From: JBBSGA01 sp038254585
Lineage (GTDB): Bacteria > Chloroflexota > Chloroflexia > Chloroflexales > Kallotenuaceae
Direction of reading: 5' to 3'
Assembly: GCA_038254585.1 (NCBI GenBank)
Contig: JBBSGA010000054.1
Location: 1 to 24,286 of the forward strand
DNA length: 24,286 bases
Shown here: one piece after another, positions 20,240 to 24,286 of the stretch
How positions within the stretch are numbered: position 1 is the stretch's first letter
Layout of the letters: each line of letters opens with the position of its first letter
Position numbers and translations under genes: made by a program
The notes under the pieces: generated by a model
The model's database searches: none
Told to the model about the DNA's origin: nothing
Seen by the model: the letters and a program-made list of their open reading frames with translations, nothing else

Positions 20240-21061
20240 CTATCTGTAGCGCTTGTGATCCCGGACCGTCACATCGCCTGCCGTGAGTTCGTGCCGCGTC
20301 CCGGCACGATCGCGGACGATCAGCGCGCCCTTGGGGGTTACGCCCTCGGCATGGCCCTCGATCGTTGTGCCGCCTACCTCGATCTGGACGTCGCGGCCGA
20401 CCGTCGTCAGGCGTGTGCGCCAGTCCTCAAAGAGCCGCAGGCGCTCGCCGCCGCGCAGGCGCACGTACCGATCGTCGAGATGCCGGATCAAGGCCGAGAG
20501 TAGCCCAGACCGCGCGACGGGCCGTCCTACGCCCGAGGCAAGCGCGATCGCGCTTGTGTCGAGGCCGGGAACGGATGTGGTGTCCCAGTTGACGTTCAGG
20601 CCGATCCCGATGATCGCCCACGGGAGGATCCCCTCGCCACTCTCCGCCTCGACGAGGACGCCGCCGAGCTTCCGCTCATGCAGCAGCAGGTCATTCGGCC
20701 ATTTCACGTCGGTCTGTAGAGCGGTAACCTCCTCGATCGCCTCCGTACCGGCTACCGCCGCGAGGATCGTCAGATAAAAGGCATCAGTGGGCGGGAGCCA
20801 GAGAGGCCGGAGCAGCGTCGAAGAAAGCAGGCTGCTTCCCGCGGGCGCCGTCCAGCTGCGCCCGCGTCGCCCGCGTCCCTGCGTCTGCTCGTCGGCGACC
20901 AGCACGAGACCCTCGGAGGCGCCCGCGCGCGCCAGTAGTTTCAGATCGTCGTTGGTCGAGCCGGTGCGCGCGACGTAGCGTAGCTCGCGGCCGACGACGT
21001 GAGTTGCCAGCCCGGCCGCGAGATGGCCATGCCGAATCTGCTCTGCGAGGTCATCCTGCAT
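20240..21061 (-). CDS. birA: Biotin--[acetyl-CoA-carboxylase] ligase
   Basis: Attaches biotin to carboxylase carrier domains through biotinyl-AMP; cytoplasmic, 273 aa. The biotin/ATP loop is GRGRRGRSW (62-70) in VLVADEQTQGRGRRGRSWTA. The substrate pocket has TGSTNDDLKLLA near the start, VKWPNDLLLHERKLGGVLVE with the catalytic-site lysine region, and WAIIGIGLNVNW. The small C-terminal SH3-like domain ends GALIVRDRAGTRHELTAGDV. There is no N-terminal helix-turn-helix, so this is the class I, non-repressor form. Its ATG lies inside the end of the upstream gene (11-bp overlap), so it is probably the last gene of the six-gene operon. Confidence 0.95.
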   Translation of the reverse strand: MQDDLAEQIRHGHLAAGLATHVVGRELRYVARTGSTNDDLKLLARAGASEGLVLVADEQTQGRGRRGRSWTAPAGSSLLSSTLLRPLWLPPTDAFYLTILAAVAGTEAIEEVTALQTDVKWPNDLLLHERKLGGVLVEAESGEGILPWAIIGIGLNVNWDTTSVPGLDTSAIALASGVGRPVARSGLLSALIRHLDDRYVRLRGGERLRLFEDWRTRLTTVGRDVQIEVGGTTIEGHAEGVTPKGALIVRDRAGTRHELTAGDVTVRDHKRYR

Positions 21062-21893
21062 TGTGCGCCGCCTGTGAGGAGCTCAAGCTTCGAGCTATAT
21101 CCAGCACCGTCAGAGTGACATCGGCCGCACCTTCCCCGCCTTCATCCGCCGCGAACGAGCCGTCGGGCTGCTGCCGGGTTTGGAGCAAAGCCCATGCGCG
21201 GCTAACCAGCTCGGTCCGGAGGCCGTAGCCCGCTTCGAGCATACAGTGCAACAGACTTGCCAGCATCGAGGAGGTCCAGGCATCGTTCAGGGCTTCCCCA
21301 AGGCCGGCGACCAGGCGCCGGGTTGGCCGCGCATTGCGGCCGAGCATATGGAGGAAAGCCGGCACGGCGCGCCAGCTGGCATGCAGCTTGAAGCCTTCGA
21401 GCAAGCCGTCGTGGCCCTGATGAGCTTGCAGCCAGATAACCGCGCGATCGAGCGCGAGACCGGCGTCGACGTGGGCAACAAGCGTCCGGGCGCAGAGCGC
21501 CGTCGTGTAGACATCGCCGGCGGCGGACTCTGGATCCATCCAAAGCGGCAGGGAAAAAGCCTGGAGCTCGGCGCTTTCGCGCCAGATTCCCCGTCGAGTC
21601 TGCCGGCTCAATATGAATGCGTAGGCTCCGCCGGCCGCCGGGCTTCCGGATAGGTGGAGCTCCCGAAGCCATCGCAGCGCCACCGCGGTGTGGTTTAGCG
21701 AGCTCGGACGGCTTGGCTGAAGCTCGTAGGGAAAGCCACCGTCCGGGTTCTGAAGAGCTGCGAGCTCGGGTGGCACCTCTTTCGGAGGTAATCCGTCTCG
21801 GAGCGCGGCGAGGCGCGCGCGTTCGAGCAGCGCACCATGGCGCTCGACGAATTCTCTCGCGCGTGGGAGATAGATTTCGCGCCTCATGATCAT
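21051..21893 (-). CDS. Alpha/alpha-toroid (prenyltransferase/terpene cyclase-like) repeat protein
   Basis: 280 aa from ATG 21893 (an ATG two codons later is an alternative). Four repeats carry the Q-x-x-DG-x-F/W pattern of the (alpha/alpha)6 barrel: LAALQNPDGGFPYEL, FILSRQTRRGIWRES, LQAHQGHDGLLEG and LLQTRQQPDGSFAADEGGEG. Between them are paired helices such as NHTAVALRWLRELHL and SSMLASLLHCMLEAGYGL. The fold is shared by squalene cyclases, protein prenyltransferases and alpha-2-macroglobulin complement domains. The catalytic DxDD of squalene cyclases and the zinc ligands of farnesyltransferases are not seen, so an enzyme function cannot be claimed. It is separated by seven bases from the MBL-like gene upstream and overlaps birA by 11. 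Confidence 0.7.
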   Translation of the reverse strand: MIMRREIYLPRAREFVERHGALLERARLAALRDGLPPKEVPPELAALQNPDGGFPYELQPSRPSSLNHTAVALRWLRELHLSGSPAAGGAYAFILSRQTRRGIWRESAELQAFSLPLWMDPESAAGDVYTTALCARTLVAHVDAGLALDRAVIWLQAHQGHDGLLEGFKLHASWRAVPAFLHMLGRNARPTRRLVAGLGEALNDAWTSSMLASLLHCMLEAGYGLRTELVSRAWALLQTRQQPDGSFAADEGGEGAADVTLTVLDIARSLSSSQAAHNAG

Positions 21894-21900
21894 ATCCAGC

Positions 21901-22746
21901 TCATTTGAATGGTTGCCGTTCGACGTAGACGCGCATATCTGTAGCCGTGAACGCAAGCTCGATCCGGCCGTCGATCTGCTCATGCAGCAGGCGGGCCGAT
22001 CCCACCTGCCGATCGGCCAGCGAGAGCTCGGGATCGGTTCCCGACCGGTCGCCAAAGACGATCGCGTCCGGCGCCAAGGCCGCGAGCGCCGGATCACGCG
22101 TCGAGCGTCGCCAGGGAAAGACGATCGCGGCGACCCGCCCGCGTCCTATAATTGCCGGGAGCGGCTCATTCCGCAGCGATTGCAGCAAGAGGACCCTCGT
22201 CGCACCGCTTGTGAGGCCGAGCAAAGCGTGATCACCCGCCAGCGCGAGAACTTCGATGATCGCCGCATCTTTTTCCGCCCGTGCTGCCAGTCTGAGACGG
22301 ATCCCCACGCGCCCGATCTGGATCGCAGTGCCCTGCTCGTGGAGCAACCGCACGAGCTCATTCCAGGCTGCGTCGTTCCGCGCGGGCCGCAGGAGCAGTG
22401 CGCGCCTGAAGTGATAGCGTCGCGCGGCCGCCAACTGGCCGGGCAGCGTTGTTCGATCCACGCGCGTTTGCACGAGCAGATCGATCTCGCGGCGCGCAAA
22501 TGGGAGCTCACGGCCAAGCCAGTTCGCCACGGCCGTGCCGTCTGCGCCCCCATCGATCAGGGCCCATTGTCCGGAGACCGTTTTGATCAGCACGCCATCG
22601 CCCGCGAGAGGGGGCACGATCACGTGCAGACGCGCGTCTGTGCGGCCGGTCCACCACAGCGCGGCCGGCAGGATCAGCGCTAGAGCACCGATCAGAGCTA
22701 CACCCCGGGTCCACGTTGCCGGGCGCTCCGCGGCAGCGGCGCTCAT
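21901..22746 (-). CDS. ComEC C-terminal/metallo-beta-lactamase-like protein without the metal motif
   Basis: 281 aa. An N-terminal membrane anchor (GVALIGALALILPAALWW, about 15-32) precedes a soluble domain. Its strand order (VLIKTVSGQWALIDGGADGT, then IDLLVQTRVDRTTLPGQLAA) follows the beta-lactamase fold of ComEC-C proteins. Where relatives have the zinc motif T-H-x-D-x-D-H, this protein reads T-R-V-D-R-T-T, so metal binding is probably lost. Later segments (GDHALLGLTSGATRVLLLQS, RVAAIVFPWRRSTRDPALAA, PDAIVFGDRSGTDPELSLAD) also fit the family. No DNA-uptake genes are nearby. The ATG follows the ridA stop with no gap. Confidence 0.6.
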   Translation of the reverse strand: MSAAAAERPATWTRGVALIGALALILPAALWWTGRTDARLHVIVPPLAGDGVLIKTVSGQWALIDGGADGTAVANWLGRELPFARREIDLLVQTRVDRTTLPGQLAAARRYHFRRALLLRPARNDAAWNELVRLLHEQGTAIQIGRVGIRLRLAARAEKDAAIIEVLALAGDHALLGLTSGATRVLLLQSLRNEPLPAIIGRGRVAAIVFPWRRSTRDPALAALAPDAIVFGDRSGTDPELSLADRQVGSARLLHEQIDGRIELAFTATDMRVYVERQPFK

Positions 22747-23136
22747 CTACGCTCGCAGCGCAATTGCCTCGATCTCGACGCGGACGTCGCGCGGCAGGCG
22801 CGCCACCTGCACGGTTGCGCGGGCCGGCGGCTCCGACCCAAAGTACTCCGCGTAGATCGTATTTACCGTGCTGAAGTCATCCATCTCCGCGAGAAAGATT
22901 GTAGTCTTCACCACCTGCTCGAGCGCCGAGCCGGCCGCTTGTAGCACGGCGGCGAGGTTGTCGAGGACGCGGCGCGTCTGGACCTCGATGCCGCCCTCGA
23001 CGATCTGATTGGTCGTGGGATCGAGCGGAATCTGCCCAGAGCAAAAGACGAGGTCGCCGGCCACGATCGCTTGCGCATACGGGCCGATCGCGGCCGGCGC
23101 ATACTCGGTGGCGACGGTTGTTCGAGTAGTCGGCAT
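22747..23136 (-). CDS. ridA: RidA family reactive enamine/imine deaminase
   Basis: Hydrolyses 2-aminoacrylate and related enamines released by PLP enzymes, protecting them from damage; cytoplasmic trimer, 129 aa, the usual length. The catalytic arginine is R106 in PPARATVQVARLPRDVRVEI and the conserved glutamate is E121. The N-terminal AIGPYAQAIVAGDLVFCSGQ and the VVKTTIFLAEMDDFSTVN segment are typical of the archetypal RidA group. GGAG lies seven bases before ATG 23136. It is two bases downstream of the yraN stop and abuts the MBL-like gene. Confidence 0.94.
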   Translation of the reverse strand: MPTTRTTVATEYAPAAIGPYAQAIVAGDLVFCSGQIPLDPTTNQIVEGGIEVQTRRVLDNLAAVLQAAGSALEQVVKTTIFLAEMDDFSTVNTIYAEYFGSEPPARATVQVARLPRDVRVEIEAIALRA

Positions 23137-23138
23137 GG

Positions 23139-23525
23139 CTAAGCTCCTTCGATCGCGCTAATCAGGTGATTAAGCTGCGTCGGGCTGCCGCTCAGGCGAT
23201 CAACTTCGAGTGCGATGACGTCGATGCGCCATGGGCCGGGCCAGGGGCGACCCGCGCTCTCCAGAAAAACGAGGTACGTCTGGGCAAGCTGCGCCAGGCG
23301 CCGCTGTTTGACGGCCGTCACCGATTCCTCGGCGCTGCCGAGCTTGGACGAGGTGCGGGTTCGAACCTCGACGAAGACCAGCGCCGGCCCGTCCTGGGCG
23401 ATGATATCGATCTCACCGATCCGGCAGCGCCAATTTGCGCGGAGGATCGTGTAGCCGGCGCGGCGCAGATACTCCGTCGCGAGCGCCTCGCCGCGCGCGC
23501 CCGTCGCCCTGCGCCCTGTCGTCAC
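23139..23525 (-). CDS. yraN: YraN family (UPF0102) endonuclease-like protein
   Basis: 128 aa, full length for the family. The restriction-endonuclease-like core is visible. GARGEALATEYLRRAGYTIL comes first, then WRCRIGEIDIIAQDG and LVFVEVRTRTSSKLGSAEE with E38, D40, E53 and R55 forming the E-x-D...E-x-(K/R) active-site pattern, followed by AVKQRRLAQLAQTYL. The family is found beside rnhB, ridA-like or topA/dprA genes and its cellular role is not settled; processing of DNA or recombination intermediates is suspected. The ATG overlaps the stop of the upstream FAH gene (ATGA). Confidence 0.93.
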   Translation of the reverse strand: MTTGRRATGARGEALATEYLRRAGYTILRANWRCRIGEIDIIAQDGPALVFVEVRTRTSSKLGSAEESVTAVKQRRLAQLAQTYLVFLESAGRPWPGPWRIDVIALEVDRLSGSPTQLNHLISAIEGA

Positions 23526-24286
23526 TCTCCGATCCGGTTGCGGAGCACGCCGATCTTCTCGATCTCGGCTTCGACGACGTCGCCTGGCCGGAGATAGGTG
23601 GGAGGCTTGCGGCCCATGCCGACGCCGCTGGGAGTACCCGTCGAGAGCACATCGCCCGGCCAGAGCGTCTGGCCGCGGGATAGCGTCGCCAGCAGGGTCG
23701 GAATGTCGAAGACCAGGTCGCCCGTATTGCTGTCCTGCATGGTCTCGCCATTCACCCGCAGTGTCAGGCGCAGGCGGTGCGGATCGCCGATCTCGTCCGC
23801 CGTGACGATCGCAGGCCCCATCGGGCAGGAGCCGTCCAGGCTCTTGCCTTTGAAGAACTGCTGGTGCCGGTTCTGGATATCTCTGGCCGAGATGTCGTTG
23901 ACGATTGTATAGCCGAATACATAATCCAACGCCCGGTCGGCGGGAACATCTTTCGCCGTGCGGCCGAGCACCACGGCAAGCTCAACCTCCCAGTCGATCT
24001 CCTCCGAGACGCTTGCGTCGTATGGGATGACCCCCTCCGGACGGTTGAGCGATGTGACGGCCTTGGTGAAAAAGACCGGGTGGGGTGGAAGCGTTTCGGG
24101 GAGCCCACGCGAGCGCGCCGACTCGTAGGCATGTTCGACGTAGTTCATGCCGACGCAAATAATATTCTGCCGTGGGCGGGGAATCGGTGCGAGCAGTGAA
24201 ACATCGGCCAGTGCCACGCTCTGGTCCGCGCGCGATACCGCCTCTTGCGCGCGCTGCAGGCCATCCTGGCCCATGCCGATCAGAGC
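23522..24286 (-). CDS. Fumarylacetoacetate hydrolase (FAH) family protein, 5' end beyond window
   Basis: Metal-dependent hydrolase or decarboxylase of the FAH superfamily. About 254 residues are visible and the frame is open to the right edge. ATG 24274 exists, but the codons before it (ALIG) continue a family-like helix, so the true start is probably outside. The FAH core starts at RPRQNIICVGMNYVEHA. Metal ligands sit in SEEIDWEVELAVVLG (two Glu) and the Asp in FGYTIVNDISARDIQNRHQQ. FKGKSLDGSCPMGPAIVTAD and LSTGTPSGVGMGRKPPTYLR complete the active-site lid and C-terminal motifs. This matches the FAHD1/2-hydroxyhepta-2,4-diene-1,7-dioate isomerase-like group; exact substrate unknown. It heads the visible six-gene operon. 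Confidence 0.92.
   Translation of the reverse strand, partial: ALIGMGQDGLQRAQEAVSRADQSVALADVSLLAPIPRPRQNIICVGMNYVEHAYESARSRGLPETLPPHPVFFTKAVTSLNRPEGVIPYDASVSEEIDWEVELAVVLGRTAKDVPADRALDYVFGYTIVNDISARDIQNRHQQFFKGKSLDGSCPMGPAIVTADEIGDPHRLRLTLRVNGETMQDSNTGDLVFDIPTLLATLSRGQTLWPGDVLSTGTPSGVGMGRKPPTYLRPGDVVEAEIEKIGVLRNRIGE

Noticed and set aside
23345..23375. GGTTCGAACC, resembling a tRNA T-arm
   Set aside because: It falls inside yraN, where it encodes the VEVRTR active-site region, and no acceptor, D or anticodon stems can be built around it.
1..24286. CRISPR arrays, tRNA and rRNA genes, insertion sequences with transposase
   Set aside because: No regularly spaced repeats, cloverleaf patterns, rRNA motifs or transposase domains were found on reading both strands.

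Overview
The window is about 24.3 kb of GC-rich bacterial chromosome. The small SRP RNA, consensus DnaA boxes, sigma-70 promoters, and the mix of bacterial-type MetG, PlsX, UppS and aconitase A all indicate a bacterium. The actinobacterial-like KQFSSSR loop of MetG, short leaders, GTG and TTG start options and dispersed small palindromes and repeats would suit a Chloroflexota (Thermomicrobia/Ktedonobacteria-like) genome. That assignment is an inference from style, not a database match. No phage, CRISPR array, tRNA or rRNA gene was seen.

Layout. From 1 to about 10.4 kb every gene is on the minus strand. An ECF sigma factor and its zinc-type anti-sigma factor lead into an ABC transporter (ATPase, then a permease cut by the left edge). 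Upstream of these is a unit with a small membrane protein, a winged-helix regulator and UppS. Then come aconitase A with its own promoter and terminator, an MgtC/SapB membrane protein and a degenerate dihydroorotate dehydrogenase-like protein. A divergent, mostly gene-free gap (10.4-10.95 kb) precedes a plus-strand pair: an M48 membrane metalloprotease and a bifunctional-nuclease-family protein, closed by a clear terminator.

The 12.94-13.13 kb intergenic stretch holds a dense cluster of DnaA boxes. Four match TT(A/T)TNCACA, three of them on the same strand and 20-21 bp apart, and three more differ by one base. It looks like a replication origin or a DnaA-titrating locus. A methyltransferase-like gene, the SRP RNA gene, a convergent MFS transporter, a PspC-domain protein, metG and plsX follow. 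Ahead of metG lies a possible leaderless 37-codon ORF that ends inside a terminator-like hairpin. A MITE-like inverted repeat sits in the metG-plsX gap. After plsX there is a RelB/RelE-type toxin-antitoxin locus with a frameshifted antitoxin and a premature stop in the toxin.

From 20.2 kb to the right edge, six tightly packed minus-strand genes form one apparent operon. In order of transcription they are an FAH-family hydrolase (5' end outside the window), YraN, RidA, a degenerate ComEC-C/metallo-beta-lactamase-like protein, an alpha/alpha-toroid protein and the biotin ligase BirA. Overlaps of 4 to 11 bases and near-zero gaps suggest translational coupling.

The most interesting observations are the DnaA-box cluster, the repeated pattern of a -10 hexamer exactly six bases before a start codon (leaderless transcripts), the possible metG attenuator ORF, the decayed toxin-antitoxin pair, the MITE-like element, and two apparent pseudo-enzymes: the DHODH-like protein and the MBL-like protein.
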